Translations under genes and position numbers: made by a program | DNA from: Cupriavidus pauculus | GTDB lineage: Bacteria > Pseudomonadota > Gammaproteobacteria > Burkholderiales > Burkholderiaceae | Length of the DNA stretch: 64,000 nt | NCBI RefSeq assembly: GCF_008801835.1 | Contig: NZ_VZOW01000018.1 | Location: forward strand, 1-64,000 | Reading direction: 5' to 3' | Part shown: positions 42,382-54,977 of the stretch, in pieces | How the letters are laid out: each line of letters opens with the position of its first letter | Numbering within the stretch: the first letter of the stretch is position 1 | Notes under the pieces: generated by a model | The model's database searches: none | What the model saw: only the letters and a program-made list of their open reading frames with translations | Told to the model about the DNA's origin: nothing

Positions 42382-43459
42382 GTCCTTCTCCTTCACGTCA
42401 TGGTTAGTGGAAAAAAGCGCCCGCTGGAGATCGGGCACAAGGTTTCGGCCGGAAACCGGCCGAGGCCAAACCGGCCAGCTACCACGAAGGTGTGTGGTGT
42501 CTGTTCCGATTCCACCTGGCTCAGGGACGAGACCGCGCCACAAAGGCCGTCTTGACGATGTCCGATGCATGCACCATTCGGCTCGACGCATTGCATCCTG
42601 CTGGACACTGTGGAACTGATCCAACTTCTCTCCAGGGATCCGACCCACACCTGAATTTGCTGCAATCTGCTGACTTGGCGGCCGAGGCCCTCCCAGTCCG
42701 GACCGGCACTGCAGCGTGCCGGCCGCTTTCGCTCCCTGGGTGCTGGTTAATTTCGCCCCCTTTTTCCCCGTCCTCGGTATCCGTGACTCGGGTTCTGCAG
42801 TCTCGGTGGCTCCGTTTGTTTTGGGGCCGCCTCGCTGCCTGTGGCGGATATACAGCGACGAACGTGCCACTCGTCGTAAGTGCTTGATTTTTATAAAGAG
42901 GGTTTTTTGTGGCGTACCTTTTTCGAGACGATGTAACTAAATGTTTCTAGATCTTTACGTAGATTATTAGGCGCTTTTTGCGGCGAATTGTATCGCTTAC
43001 AATTCTTTATGCTGTTTGTGTAATAAATAATGAGATAAATAATCCGCTTTTAGACTGCCCAATCAGGGCGAACGACTAGACGCCCGATCGGTTAAAACGG
43101 TTGCAAGGATGAAACGCCTTTTTGGACGCTTCTCCGCCAGATGGCCCAGCAAAAGGATGAGTACTGGTGATTGGGATGTTTGCAGTCCCGGTGCACCCTC
43201 GTGTTTGGTTCCCAAAATGAGGAGCGTTTCACCAAACAGATGTGATTTTTGTGGCCCTTTGCTCCTCCTGAAGGACGAGCGCGGGGTGCAAATCGATGCT
43301 GAGGCGGCCTTGAACCAAAAGGTTGCAAATGCGAAACCGGTCTGACTCGGAGTTCATATTTTGCTATTCTGAGTTTCGAGATCGGAGCAACGCTTTCTGC
43401 GCTTGAGGCCGAAGAGTTGAGTGCGCCTCGGGACTGAGGCCGGTATATAGCGTCCAGGA
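42382..43459. promoter_or_regulatory. Long AT-rich intergenic region upstream of flp, probable promoter region
   Basis: More than 1 kb lies between flp (minus) and the gene at 43460 (plus). From 42870 to 43090 the composition is distinctly AT-rich with many T runs, unlike the surrounding GC-rich DNA. The long untranslated stretch upstream of flp suggests a regulated promoter and possibly a long leader. I could not place -35/-10 or sigma-54 elements with confidence. A short frame at 43109-43345 (78 codons) has no convincing protein character. Confidence 0.4.
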
Positions 43460-44074
43460 ATGATGCGATTGGTGCGTATGGGCGACCTTTTTGAGACCGG
43501 GATGAGCGAACAGTTGTCTTTGACGTATCGCGGCTATCCCATTCGGTGCAGCACATCCCGTAGCGAGGACGGCAGATTTTCGCCCATAGTCACTGTAAAG
43601 ATGCCGAAGCGAGCCTTTGCCAGTACACGCTACTTAGCCGAGTTTCAGGTGGCAACAGACCTGCGTGAGACTGAAGCTCGGGAGCATCAAATTTATGTGG
43701 GATCTGAGCGATACCGATCGTTCGCAGACGCCTTGGATGCTGGTGTCGGTGCAGCAAAAGCATGGATTGACAAGCAAGTCGGACCATTGACGCTACATCG
43801 TGGGTTCGGATACGAGATCTTTGCGGAGTTCTCGGACTCTTTTTGGTTTGCGAAAGTTAGAATTTACGGATCTAGCGCCCCGCTGCGCATTCTTGATCTA
43901 CGTACGGAATTGATATCCGTCGCAGGAAAATATCTGTCGGAGCCTTCAGCCAGGTATGCACCGGACGAAAGTACGAGGCGCCTAATCGATCAGGTTGCGC
44001 TTGAGGATGAGCGAAATGATGGAAAGGCGTTGAAGAAGTTGTTTGGCCAGCAGCAGTGGCCTGCCGAGTGCTGA
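43460..44074 (+). CDS. Conserved-looking hypothetical protein divergent from the tad operon
   Basis: This 204-aa soluble protein has no signal peptide, membrane helix or motif I recognise. The region SPIVTVKMPKRAFASTRYLA then FADALDAGVGAAKAWIDKQV looks like a small mixed alpha/beta domain. A second block, GFGYEIFAEFSDSFWFAKVR, follows. The first ATG at 43460 touches an AGGA sequence; ATG 43478 or 43502 may be the real start. Divergent orientation beside flp leaves open a regulatory role. It is closed by a strong terminator. Confidence 0.5.
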   Translation: MMRLVRMGDLFETGMSEQLSLTYRGYPIRCSTSRSEDGRFSPIVTVKMPKRAFASTRYLAEFQVATDLRETEAREHQIYVGSERYRSFADALDAGVGAAKAWIDKQVGPLTLHRGFGYEIFAEFSDSFWFAKVRIYGSSAPLRILDLRTELISVAGKYLSEPSARYAPDESTRRLIDQVALEDERNDGKALKKLFGQQQWPAEC

Positions 44075-44193
44075 TGAGCAGGATTGCGCCGAATGCGTGT
44101 TGTTGCGGAGATGCCCGATTTCCTGATGCTTTTCTCTTACATTAGGGACACATAGGCGACGTTGACAAATTAAATTCTTCTCGAACTTTATCG

Positions 44194-44234
44194 AAAGACC
44201 CGCCCTGATTTATATGTGGCGGGTCTTTTTTTTT
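44194..44234 (+). terminator. Rho-independent terminator
   Basis: AAAGACCCGCC (44194-44204) pairs with GGCGGGTCTTT (44218 onward) around a 13-base loop and runs into nine or more T. It terminates the 43460 gene. The A run on the other side is too short for efficient termination of the minus-strand gene as well. Confidence 0.88.
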
Positions 44235-44283
44235 GATCGTGAAGATGGCTTGAACAACGTTCGCTACGACCGCGACGTCGCCT

Positions 44284-44640
44284 TCAATGCCTTGCCAGGT
44301 GCGCTTGAATTTGCTGCGTATCGAGGGCCGAGAGATCTTCGTTGATGTCTTCGAAAATCATCTGACGCGTTTCCTCGCTCAGACGCTTGCGAAGCATGCC
44401 GAGAAACTTTGGCTCCACGGCAAGGCGCAATCGATGAAATCGGTGATGAAGCCTTCCTTGTTCGAGGTGGTCGGCGACGGTCTTTGCGAATTTCTCGCGG
44501 TCTTTCTCGCTTAGCGTCGTTCCACCGGGGACGACATTGACCAGGTCTTCAATTTCCCGCAAGTCCAGTTTGAGCCCCGGGGTCTCGAAGATTCGAGCAC
44601 GGCTGCCGTCGGCGACGACAACCCAGGTAGTGTCAGCCAT
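44284..44640 (-). CDS. Host-attachment (PF10116) family protein
   Basis: From ATG 44640 (AAAGGTG site) the protein is 118 aa. MADTTWVVVADGSRARIFE is the typical opening of the host attachment family, whose members resemble eRF1/Pelota-type RNase-like folds. The family block EKDREKFAKTVADHLEQG is also present, and the C-terminus is helical. The name comes from a plant-attachment role in one species; the biochemical activity is not established. The frame extends 14 codons upstream, but the internal ATG matches the family start. Confidence 0.8.
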   Translation of the reverse strand: MADTTWVVVADGSRARIFETPGLKLDLREIEDLVNVVPGGTTLSEKDREKFAKTVADHLEQGRLHHRFHRLRLAVEPKFLGMLRKRLSEETRQMIFEDINEDLSALDTQQIQAHLARH

Positions 44641-44726
44641 GGTGCACCTTTCAACGTGATCGGTCGCCGGCTCTGCGTCCATCGAAAATCGTCGCGAACG
44701 CCGGCGAATTTGCCATCGGCGACGGT

Positions 44727-45941
44727 CTATCTCCAGCGCCCATCGATGACGGACCGTGGCGCTTCCCCGCGTTCCTGCGCGAGCGATGGATAGTCGGTAT
44801 ATCCGCGCTCACCGCCGCCGTAGAACGTGGAAGGATCCGGCGAATTGAGCGGAGCGTGCGACCGCAAGCGTTCCGGCAGGTCGGGATTGGCGATGAACAA
44901 ACGTCCGAATGCGATCAGGTCCGCGTTGCCGTCCTCGAGCCATCTTTCCGCACTGCTCACGTCGAAGCCGCCCGCGACCATCAGCACACCACGATAGGTG
45001 CGGCGAATCATCTGGCTCATGCGTTCCGCGCGTTCGATGAAAGCCACATCCGCACCGGTCGCTGCCAACGCGGGATTCACGATGTGCAAATATGCCAGCC
45101 CGTATCGATTGAGTTTCTCTACGACGTATGAAAAGGTCGCCTCGGGATCGTCGTCGTGCATGTCGTTGAAGGTGCCAAGAGGAGAGAGCCTCACGCCCAC
45201 CTTTTCTGGTCCCCACACTTCGCAAACCGTCTCGATCACCTCGAATAGCAGCTTGGCCCGACGCTCGATCGATCCGCCGTATTCGTCTGTGCGGTGGTTC
45301 GTGCCGGACAGCAGGAACTGGTCGAGCAAATATCCATTCGCGCCATGTACTTCGACGCCGTCCATACCGGCAGCCTTTGCGTTGCGCGCTGCCCGGAAGT
45401 ATTGGCGCACCAGATACGGCATTTCTTCGACCTGCAGCGCACGCGGCTTGACGCAGGGCGCGACAACACCTTCGCCTCGCTCGTTCTCAATAAACGCCTC
45501 CGCTTTCGGCTGGATCGCAGAGGGTGCAACCGGCAGCATTTCATCGGGCTGCAATGAGGGGTGCGATATGCGTCCTACGTGCCACAGCTGCATGAACATC
45601 AGACCGCCCGCGTCGTGCACGGCGTCCGCTACGTGTCGCCAGCCTTCAACCTGCTCTGCGGTATGTATCCCAGGCGTCCATGCGTAGCCCTGTCCCTGCA
45701 TCGACACCTGGGTCGCTTCGCTGATGATTAGCGCGGCCGTTGCACGCTGCGCGTAATAGCAGGCGTTGAGCTGCGACGGAATGTTGCCTGCCCGGTTAGC
45801 GCGCGAACGCGTCAGCGGCCCCATGACGACACGATGACGCAGGGTGTAGGGGCCCACCTTTAGGGGTTCGAACAGCTTGTGCAGGGAAACTGGAGCTTCA
45901 TGCTGCCGGGCTTGTTCGGGGGCAATCTCCGTATCAGGCAT
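44727..45941 (-). CDS. Old yellow enzyme family alkene reductase (FMN-dependent)
   Basis: From ATG 45941 behind GGAGCG this is 404 aa. It shows the OYE TIM barrel: LFEPLKVGPYTLRHRVVMGP, LTRSRA, QLWHVGRISHPSLQP (substrate and FMN contacts), DGVEVHGANGYLLDQFL, and the FMN phosphate site near VAGGFDVSSAERWL and LIAFGRLFIANPDLPERL. It would reduce activated C=C bonds (N-ethylmaleimide reductase type) with NAD(P)H. The C-terminal FYGGGERGYTDYPSL is typical of the NemA/XenB group. A longer frame to 46145 exists, but its N-terminal extra part has no family similarity. Confidence 0.92.
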   Translation of the reverse strand: MPDTEIAPEQARQHEAPVSLHKLFEPLKVGPYTLRHRVVMGPLTRSRANRAGNIPSQLNACYYAQRATAALIISEATQVSMQGQGYAWTPGIHTAEQVEGWRHVADAVHDAGGLMFMQLWHVGRISHPSLQPDEMLPVAPSAIQPKAEAFIENERGEGVVAPCVKPRALQVEEMPYLVRQYFRAARNAKAAGMDGVEVHGANGYLLDQFLLSGTNHRTDEYGGSIERRAKLLFEVIETVCEVWGPEKVGVRLSPLGTFNDMHDDDPEATFSYVVEKLNRYGLAYLHIVNPALAATGADVAFIERAERMSQMIRRTYRGVLMVAGGFDVSSAERWLEDGNADLIAFGRLFIANPDLPERLRSHAPLNSPDPSTFYGGGERGYTDYPSLAQERGEAPRSVIDGRWR

Positions 45942-46260
45942 ATTCGCTCCATGTGTTTCCGACTCGGGCCGAAACGTGTTGCCACAGACGCACAGAAGCG
46001 TCGGCGTCAAAGCAAATCGACGGGATCCCCGTTCTACGCGCAGTCTAGCCGTGACGCCGCGCGGGCTTCTTTTTGGTTTCTGCTGAGATGTGTCACGATC
46101 CTGCGGCCTTGGCGGCGGCAGAACGCCAACAAAATTCGGCAGCATCGCGAAAGACAGACCGCTGCGATGCGTCTACCGTGCTGGAAAATGTGGTCTACCC
46201 CGGCTGTGACGTGCGGGCTGCTGGCTAGGGAAGGGCATGAAACAGAAGGGGGGCATGCAG

Positions 46261-47289
46261 ATGTACCAACCTAGTACTGTTCCTTACCAGCGGCACAGGG
46301 CATTTGAGCACACATTTTCGTCCGGCTCTCTTAGCTTGGGATTGTTCTTTCCCATTGAAGCTTTCGAGGGAGATCGGCCGACCATGCAGAACCAGGTAAC
46401 ACTTGCAAAGCGCGCCGAGGCGTTAGGTTTTTCAGCATTATGGTTCCGTGATGTGCCGCTGAGAGATCCAAGCTTTGGCGACGTCGGCCAGGTGTTCGAT
46501 CCGTGGGTCTATATGGGATTTATGGCCGCCCACACTTCGAAAATCGCGCTTGGCACGGCCTCGATCGCGCTGCCGTTGCGCAACCCCTTGCATACTGCCA
46601 AAGCAGCGGCGAGCGTCGATCAACTGAGTCATGGCCGTCTGCTACTGGGAGTCGCCTCCGGCGATCGTCCGGTCGAATTTCCAGCGTTCAACATCGATCC
46701 GGAAAGGCGCGGGGAGATTTTCCGCGAAAGGGTGGAGGTGATCCGATGGGTTCAGCGCACGAGCTTTGCGCATGTCAGATGGAGTGACGGAGAGCTCATC
46801 GGTGCCGACCTCATTCCAAAGCCGACGACAAACGAGATTCCGCTCTTTGTGACCGGACACAGTCGCCAATCGCTCGATTGGATCGCAAAACATAGCTGCG
46901 GGTGGATCACCTATCCCCGTCCTCCTCATCTGCAGCGATCGTTCGTAGAAAAATGGAGACAAGAAGTTATCGTGCAATCCGGGACCGAGTACAAGCCGTT
47001 CTTACAGTCGCTGTATATCGACCTCGACGCATCGCCGTCCACAGCAGCATCGCCAATTCACTTGGGATACAAGCTAGGCAGGCGCCATCTCATTGACTTG
47101 CTCGATGCGCTGCAGGAGATTGGCGTTGACCACGTCATTTTGAATCTGAAATACGGCCGCCGAAGTGCGGCCGAGGTGGTGGAAGAACTTGGCACGCATG
47201 TGGTGCCTCGGTTCCGGGCGCGAGATGCTGGCGCACAGCCTGCGGGGAAGGATGACGGGCGGGACGCGCAAATCGTGAGTGTCTGGTAA
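46261..47289 (+). CDS. Luciferase-like (LLM class) flavin-dependent oxidoreductase
   Basis: Several ATGs cluster at the 5' end. ATG 46261 has the best spacing (7 bases) from AGAAGGGGGG, giving 342 aa. The protein has the bacterial-luciferase barrel: SLGLFFPIEAFEGD, RAEALGFSALWFRDVPLRDP, KIALGTASIALPLRNPL and SHGRLLLGVASGDRPVEFPA. This pattern fits the TIGR03571 LLM subgroup. It would use reduced FMN and O2 on an unknown substrate. It is divergent from the OYE gene with ~320 bases between, which may hold both promoters. Confidence 0.88.
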   Translation: MYQPSTVPYQRHRAFEHTFSSGSLSLGLFFPIEAFEGDRPTMQNQVTLAKRAEALGFSALWFRDVPLRDPSFGDVGQVFDPWVYMGFMAAHTSKIALGTASIALPLRNPLHTAKAAASVDQLSHGRLLLGVASGDRPVEFPAFNIDPERRGEIFRERVEVIRWVQRTSFAHVRWSDGELIGADLIPKPTTNEIPLFVTGHSRQSLDWIAKHSCGWITYPRPPHLQRSFVEKWRQEVIVQSGTEYKPFLQSLYIDLDASPSTAASPIHLGYKLGRRHLIDLLDALQEIGVDHVILNLKYGRRSAAEVVEELGTHVVPRFRARDAGAQPAGKDDGRDAQIVSVW

Positions 47290-47353
47290 GAGGCGTTCGT
47301 GCGGGGTTGGCCGTCTTTTTCAATCGATGAGCAAATGAGAGCTACCCATTTCC

Positions 47354-47845
47354 TTGAACCTCGACAAGATTCGGCCGCAATGGAGCATGCTGACTTTCTA
47401 TGAGCGCTTCGAGCAGGTCATCGCCCATATCCTGAGCATCGTGATTTCGGTGGTCGTCCTGGTATCGCTTTGGCAGTTGATCCGGGCGGTCGTCGTGCTG
47501 TTGCTGTCCGGGGCGTTCGATCCCCTTGATCATGCGGTCTTCCAGGCGGTCTTTGGCATGGTGATGACGCTGTTGATCGCAATGGAGTTCAAGCATTCGA
47601 TTATCCGCGTCATGCTCAGGCGAGATCACATTGTGCAAGTCAAGACTGTGATCCTCGTGGCGATGCTTGCGATAGCGCGCAAGTTCATCATCCTCGATCC
47701 CGCCACGGACCCCGCTCACATCGCCGCACTTGCGGCTGGCCTGGTTGCGCTCGGTAGTGTTTACTGGCTGATGCGGCAGCGCGATGATCCCGTCGATGCC
47801 GCAATTGCAGAGCGCGCCACGCGCGATCGTGAGTCGGGCGTGTGA
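47354..47845 (+). CDS. psiE: PsiE-family phosphate-starvation-inducible membrane protein
   Basis: This 163-aa protein starts at TTG 47354 (MNLDKIRPQW). ATG 47387 is an alternative. Four membrane helices are visible: ILSIVISVVVLVSLWQLIRA, VFQAVFGMVMTLLIAMEFKH, VILVAMLAIARKFIIL and IAALAAGLVALGSVYWLM. The central EFKHSIIR and IVQVKTVILVAMLAIARKFI are PsiE family marks. Molecular function is not known. PsiE proteins also occur in mobile heat-resistance loci together with ClpK, and a ClpK-type gene lies 2 kb downstream. Confidence 0.85.
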   Translation: MNLDKIRPQWSMLTFYERFEQVIAHILSIVISVVVLVSLWQLIRAVVVLLLSGAFDPLDHAVFQAVFGMVMTLLIAMEFKHSIIRVMLRRDHIVQVKTVILVAMLAIARKFIILDPATDPAHIAALAAGLVALGSVYWLMRQRDDPVDAAIAERATRDRESGV

Positions 47846-47969
47846 CAAGGCGGCCCGGGTTTATGCATGAAAAAAAACATTTCTAACACCGACGGACATG
47901 GACCACTAGAATTCGTTTCGATGCAGCAAGATCGATCCGTCTTCTTGGCAAACGCTCCCCATAGCGCAA

Positions 47970-48803
47970 ATGTCTCGTCCCTCAGAATCGCGGTGTCTCC
48001 ACTGTCACTCGATCGGTGCGTTCTGCACGGACTGCGCCGAAAAGTCGGCGCAATGGATCTTGTGTGTGATACCGGCGGACAGGACCACCGCGCATGCGAG
48101 CACAGTCGGAGGCAGCGAGCGGCCGGATCACCATATCAGCGTCAGCGCGCCGTTCATCGCAATCGTGCCGGCGTGGGCTCGCATTGAAGTCGACAATGAC
48201 GATCCACGCGGCCTCGTCCTTGCGCTGCATTCGCCTACGCTGAGGGAAGCCGCTCGCAAGGCACTCGGCAACGGGACCTGCGACATCCCGTGCTGGTTCA
48301 CGGCGTGGGATCCTTTCCTACGGGAAGCGGCCGACATCCTTATCACTTTGCACTCCAACATAGGCCCCGACCCCATGTGCTTCGCGGCGTTCGCCGACGT
48401 CATCTCACTTCATCTCGCGTGCCGCTACGGACGCAACGCCGACACGCGCGAGGCCGGTACCAGTCTCTCCCAGAGCAAGCTGAGTGTCGTGGAACTTTTC
48501 ATTCACGAACACATTGCGGAAAACATCCAGGTGGAACACCTCGCTGCGCTTCTACATATGAGCCCCTCGCATTTTGCGCATGCTTTCAAGAATGCGACGG
48601 GGCTTGCGCCACACTTCTACGTGACGACCAAGCGGTTGAAATTTGCGCAGTTGATGCTTCTCGAAGGAAGTCTTCCGCTGATCGATGTCGCGGCACGCGC
48701 AGGCTTTCAGACTCAGCAGCACTTCACCGAGGTGTTTCATCGCTATGCAGGCTGTACGCCCCGTGCGTTCCGCCTCGCGCATCACCACCCCACGATCCGG
48801 TAA
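47970..48803 (+). CDS. AraC-family transcriptional regulator
   Basis: This 277-aa protein has a C-terminal double helix-turn-helix: HIAENIQVEHLAALLHMSPS then HFAHAFKNATGLAP, and PLIDVAARAGFQTQQHFTEV then FHRYAGCTPRAFR. These are the two AraC/XylS HTH motifs. The N-terminal part contains several cysteines (CLHCHSIGAFCTDC) and does not match a common sensor domain; the start at 47970 is uncertain. A second frame starting at 47867 overlaps and could indicate a frameshifted N-terminus. Confidence 0.8.
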   Translation: MSRPSESRCLHCHSIGAFCTDCAEKSAQWILCVIPADRTTAHASTVGGSERPDHHISVSAPFIAIVPAWARIEVDNDDPRGLVLALHSPTLREAARKALGNGTCDIPCWFTAWDPFLREAADILITLHSNIGPDPMCFAAFADVISLHLACRYGRNADTREAGTSLSQSKLSVVELFIHEHIAENIQVEHLAALLHMSPSHFAHAFKNATGLAPHFYVTTKRLKFAQLMLLEGSLPLIDVAARAGFQTQQHFTEVFHRYAGCTPRAFRLAHHHPTIR

Positions 48804-49057
48804 CGCGCTCGCGGCTCGATCCGTGAGTGACCAACACGCGCAGGAATCCGACACCTCTGGGCAGGAACCCGAAAGAAGCGCGCGTCTGCCGGACATATGC
48901 TTGACGATACTCGCGCCATAACCATCTGCGCGCGCCTCGGGCTCGACGCGCGGAACTGGCGGCCCGTCCTTCGCGACAGGCAGAACGCGCTGCTGCACGC
49001 GTGAACGCATTGTGCGTCCGGCGTGCACCTATCACGTTGCGTATGTCGGAGAACACC

Positions 49058-49480
49058 ATGAAGACTCACCTCATCTCGGCCGCCAGGCTGTCGTCGTTTG
49101 TGCTCGCGCTATGCGCTGGTGGCCTGGTGGCCATTAGCGCCATCGCGCAGGATGTGCCTATCGCGGGCAAGGCGACACTTGGCGTCACCGTCACCGAAGC
49201 CCAAGTCGTTGCAACAGGCTGGCGCGCATCGAAGATGATCCACACCGATGTCTACAACGACAAGAACGAAAAGATCGGCAAGGTTGATGACCTGATCATC
49301 GCACCGGATGGCACGCTCTCGGCCGCAATTATCGATGTGGGTGGCTTTCTTGGAATGGCGACGCATCGTGTCGCCATCCCCGTTCAGCATTTCAAGCAAA
49401 TGGCACCGAAGGCCGTCCTCCCGGGTGCAAGCAAGGAAGCGCTGAAGAAGCTGCCGGAGTTCGAATATGCCAAGAGCTGA
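49058..49480 (+). CDS. Exported PRC-barrel domain protein
   Basis: From ATG 49058 (CGGAGAAC site) this is 140 aa with a signal peptide (AARLSSFVLALCAGGLVAIS, cleavage near AIAQD). The PRC-barrel signature follows: DVYNDKNEKIGKVDDLIIAP then DGTLSAAIIDVGGFLGM. PRC-barrels are small beta domains found in envelope and RNA-processing proteins; the exported form is common in proteobacteria, function unknown. It lies 217 bases upstream of clpK and may be co-regulated in stress. Confidence 0.85.
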   Translation: MKTHLISAARLSSFVLALCAGGLVAISAIAQDVPIAGKATLGVTVTEAQVVATGWRASKMIHTDVYNDKNEKIGKVDDLIIAPDGTLSAAIIDVGGFLGMATHRVAIPVQHFKQMAPKAVLPGASKEALKKLPEFEYAKS

Positions 49481-49697
49481 CAGCGGGCTGCGACATCGCG
49501 GCACGCCGGCCAATGATCCTTGGGCGACGCGGCGCATCGAGATCCCGTAGCGCGATGCGCTCGGCGCCATCGCTCCATGCCGTGCGCGCGCGTCGATGAT
49601 CAACCGGTGCGCTGCTGCGCGCAGGGCGGGCATTTTTTCACCACTCACGTACAACTCCTCGCTTTCAAACTCCACCGCCTCTCCAACGGAGCACATC

Positions 49698-52529
<2,832 letters not shown>

Positions 52530-52656
52530 AAAAAGGGTTCGAGGGCGATGCCGCTTGCGCGGGATCTCCCTCCGCGTCTTGCGCAGGCTTTGGTAGAAGC
52601 CTTCGCAGCCCTGCTGCGGCTCAGTTTGCGATGCACCAGCCCCGCAGGCTGGCGAG

Positions 52657-54708
52657 TCATACCACCGCCGGAAGGTGCGCCGTCACCGTGGTGCCTGTGC
52701 CGACCTCGCTTTCAAGAGAAATATTGCCGCGATGCAGCAGCACAATTTCGCGCACGAGCGCGAGGCCCAGACCATCGCCGGCCGTCCCATCCTGGTGCTT
52801 GCCGCGGAAGAACTTGTCGCACACGAGCCTGAGTTCGTCGACTTTGATTCCCATGCCTCGGTCGGTCACCTTCAGCACGGCGTTGCCGCTTTCATCCGTT
52901 GCTCTGGCGACCGACACGTTGACGTCATTTCCCAGGCCGTATTTCACAGCGTTCTCGAGCAGATGCCGTATCACGCTGGCGAGTGAGGCAGAGTCGCCCA
53001 TCACCCAGACTGGCCCTCGCGCGCCCTCCAGAGTCACTCCATTGCCGTTCATACGTCCTTCCTCAATAACATCGCGCACGAGCGCTGCGAGATCCACCCG
53101 GCGAGAGGTCATCTCGGATGCACCCAAGGTTTCCAGGCGCGTCAGTTGAAGATGATTGGAAGCGAACTGGCTGATGCGCTGGGCTTGCGAACGCATCGTG
53201 CGACAGATGCCAAGGCGTTTTTCCGGGGGGATCAGATCGGCGGCGAGAAGGTCGGCATATCCGACGATATTTGCGATCGCCACCTTGTTTTCGGCTTCCA
53301 CGGTATCGATGAAATGGGACCTCGCCCGTTCCTCTCGCCGCATTGCGCTGACGTCGCAGACAGACACCACGCAGCCTGCGCCGTCGCTGGTATGCACTAC
53401 GCGGATCGCATAGCTGGAGGCATCCGCTATATCGAACTCGATAAGACTGCTGAAGTCGTGGGAGGCTGCGATCCGGTCGATCTCCGCCAGCAGTTCGGAC
53501 GGCGTGGCTGAGTCCCGCGTGGGACGTTGGCCGCGGTACAGAAGGTCGACGAATCGTTGTGACGGGGCGCCGCGCAAGTCACCGGGCGAAACGCCCAGGA
53601 TGTCGCACAGCCCGCCGTTGGTGTCTTCCACCAGGCGATCCTTGTTGAAAATGGCGACGCCGCCTGGCACGGCAAAGAACAGCGCATGCAGGTGCTGATT
53701 CCTTTCCCGTAGCCTGCGGCTGACCACTGCGGCACGCTTCGCCGCCTTCACCATCGTCATGATTGACTTTGCCTGGCCCATCTGGAGGAAGATGATCAGT
53801 GCGGATGCCAGGCTTGCGATGCAAGCGACGACTATCAGCCTGCCGCGGTACATCGCTAGCGCTTCATGCCGGTTGTACCTGACCACAACCGCCAGGTCTC
53901 CTTTCGACAGTCTTTGCACGCCATAAATGCGCTCGACGTCGTCCAGCTGGGTGCTCTCCAGCGCGTCGGCGTGGGCGGCGGCTACAACGGCTCGTCGCGT
54001 TACGGAACTCGCCGCCACCGCCTGGCCGGGGTCGTAAGCCGCGCCACTCCAGCGCACCCTGTAGATAAAGTCATTGGTACCCAATAGACCGACTGCACCC
54101 TGGGTGCCCAGATAGGTGATGCTTTTGGAGATATTGGTCAGTGAGATTGGGTCCAGCGACACCACGACGACGCCCAGGAAACGGCCAGTCGGCGCGACGA
54201 TTCCCTTGGAAAGCAGGACTACCCAGCGCCCCGAATTACGCTCCCGCCGCGGCTTGCTGACAAACAAGGTGGACCTGGGATTGTTGGCATGGACGCGGAA
54301 ATAGTCGCGATCGCCTGCGTCGATGGCTTCGAAGGTCGGATTGGTCGATGACCTGACGACGCCGCTTTCGTCCAGGATCTCGGTCTGAAGGAAGGGCTCG
54401 GCACTGAGATGACCGTTTCGGGTCCATTCGGCGAGCGGCAAGTCCGGACCGCGTTCGATGACAGCGCCGCCTACCAGGGAGGTCAGTTGGTCCGCATCGG
54501 ACAGTGTGCGCTCGACGTGCTGGCCAAGGGTATAGGCAAGACGGTCGGCATCGACCTGGATCCGGCGTAATTCGCTACCCCTGTCCCATCCGGCCCATAT
54601 GGCGAAGCCCAGCCAGATGAGTAGTAGGAGTATGAATGCCGAAATACGCGCGGTGATGGTGCCCGCGGAGCTTTCCGCCGCTACCGGCCTATATATTTCC
54701 AGACCCAT
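52657..54708 (-). CDS. Membrane sensor of the histidine-kinase family lacking the usual phosphoacceptor histidine
   Basis: The minus-strand protein is 683 aa from ATG 54708 (a TTG at 54750 is possible). The N-terminal membrane helix is ARISAFILLLLIWLGFAIWA. A periplasmic PDC/dCache-like sensor (~40-280) contains FRVHANNPRSTLFVSKP and GRWVVLLSKGIVAP, and a second helix is LIVVACIASLASALIIFL. A PAS domain follows. The dimerisation helix reads HFIDTVEAENKVAIANIVGY then ADLL, where kinases have SHELRTPLNAI. The conserved His at that point is absent. The ATPase domain is complete: LLENAVKYGLG, VTDRGMGIKVDEL, GDGLGLALVREI, GTGTTVTAHLP. No response regulator gene is adjacent. It may be a pseudokinase regulator. 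Confidence 0.75.
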   Translation of the reverse strand: MGLEIYRPVAAESSAGTITARISAFILLLLIWLGFAIWAGWDRGSELRRIQVDADRLAYTLGQHVERTLSDADQLTSLVGGAVIERGPDLPLAEWTRNGHLSAEPFLQTEILDESGVVRSSTNPTFEAIDAGDRDYFRVHANNPRSTLFVSKPRRERNSGRWVVLLSKGIVAPTGRFLGVVVVSLDPISLTNISKSITYLGTQGAVGLLGTNDFIYRVRWSGAAYDPGQAVAASSVTRRAVVAAAHADALESTQLDDVERIYGVQRLSKGDLAVVVRYNRHEALAMYRGRLIVVACIASLASALIIFLQMGQAKSIMTMVKAAKRAAVVSRRLRERNQHLHALFFAVPGGVAIFNKDRLVEDTNGGLCDILGVSPGDLRGAPSQRFVDLLYRGQRPTRDSATPSELLAEIDRIAASHDFSSLIEFDIADASSYAIRVVHTSDGAGCVVSVCDVSAMRREERARSHFIDTVEAENKVAIANIVGYADLLAADLIPPEKRLGICRTMRSQAQRISQFASNHLQLTRLETLGASEMTSRRVDLAALVRDVIEEGRMNGNGVTLEGARGPVWVMGDSASLASVIRHLLENAVKYGLGNDVNVSVARATDESGNAVLKVTDRGMGIKVDELRLVCDKFFRGKHQDGTAGDGLGLALVREIVLLHRGNISLESEVGTGTTVTAHLPAVV

Positions 54709-54977
54709 GGACTCTGGCACCCCGAAAAATGTGGGTACGGACCGCCGCAAAGGCCGCCCCGAGAATTGTTATCGATTGAACCCGTTATATGCAGGCCAGG
54801 CTTCGGAACCAGTACAGCCGGACTGCGTCGCACTTTGCCTGTGTGTGTGCCTACCTAATAGAAGCAGAAAGAAAAAGAAAAGCCGTATCAGATGGGAAAG
54901 CGGCTATCTTCTAAATGTGGACGGGTGAGCGGCGCCGCTGATCCGATAGCAAGGGCGTGACCTGCGAGGAGTACGCG

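Noticed and set aside
43109..43345. 78-codon plus-strand frame upstream of the divergent unknown gene
   Set aside because: Weak start context and a translation without recognisable protein features; probably chance.
48290..48826. 178-codon plus-strand frame overlapping the AraC regulator
   Set aside because: It covers the HTH region of the regulator in the wrong frame. The AraC translation has both HTH motifs.
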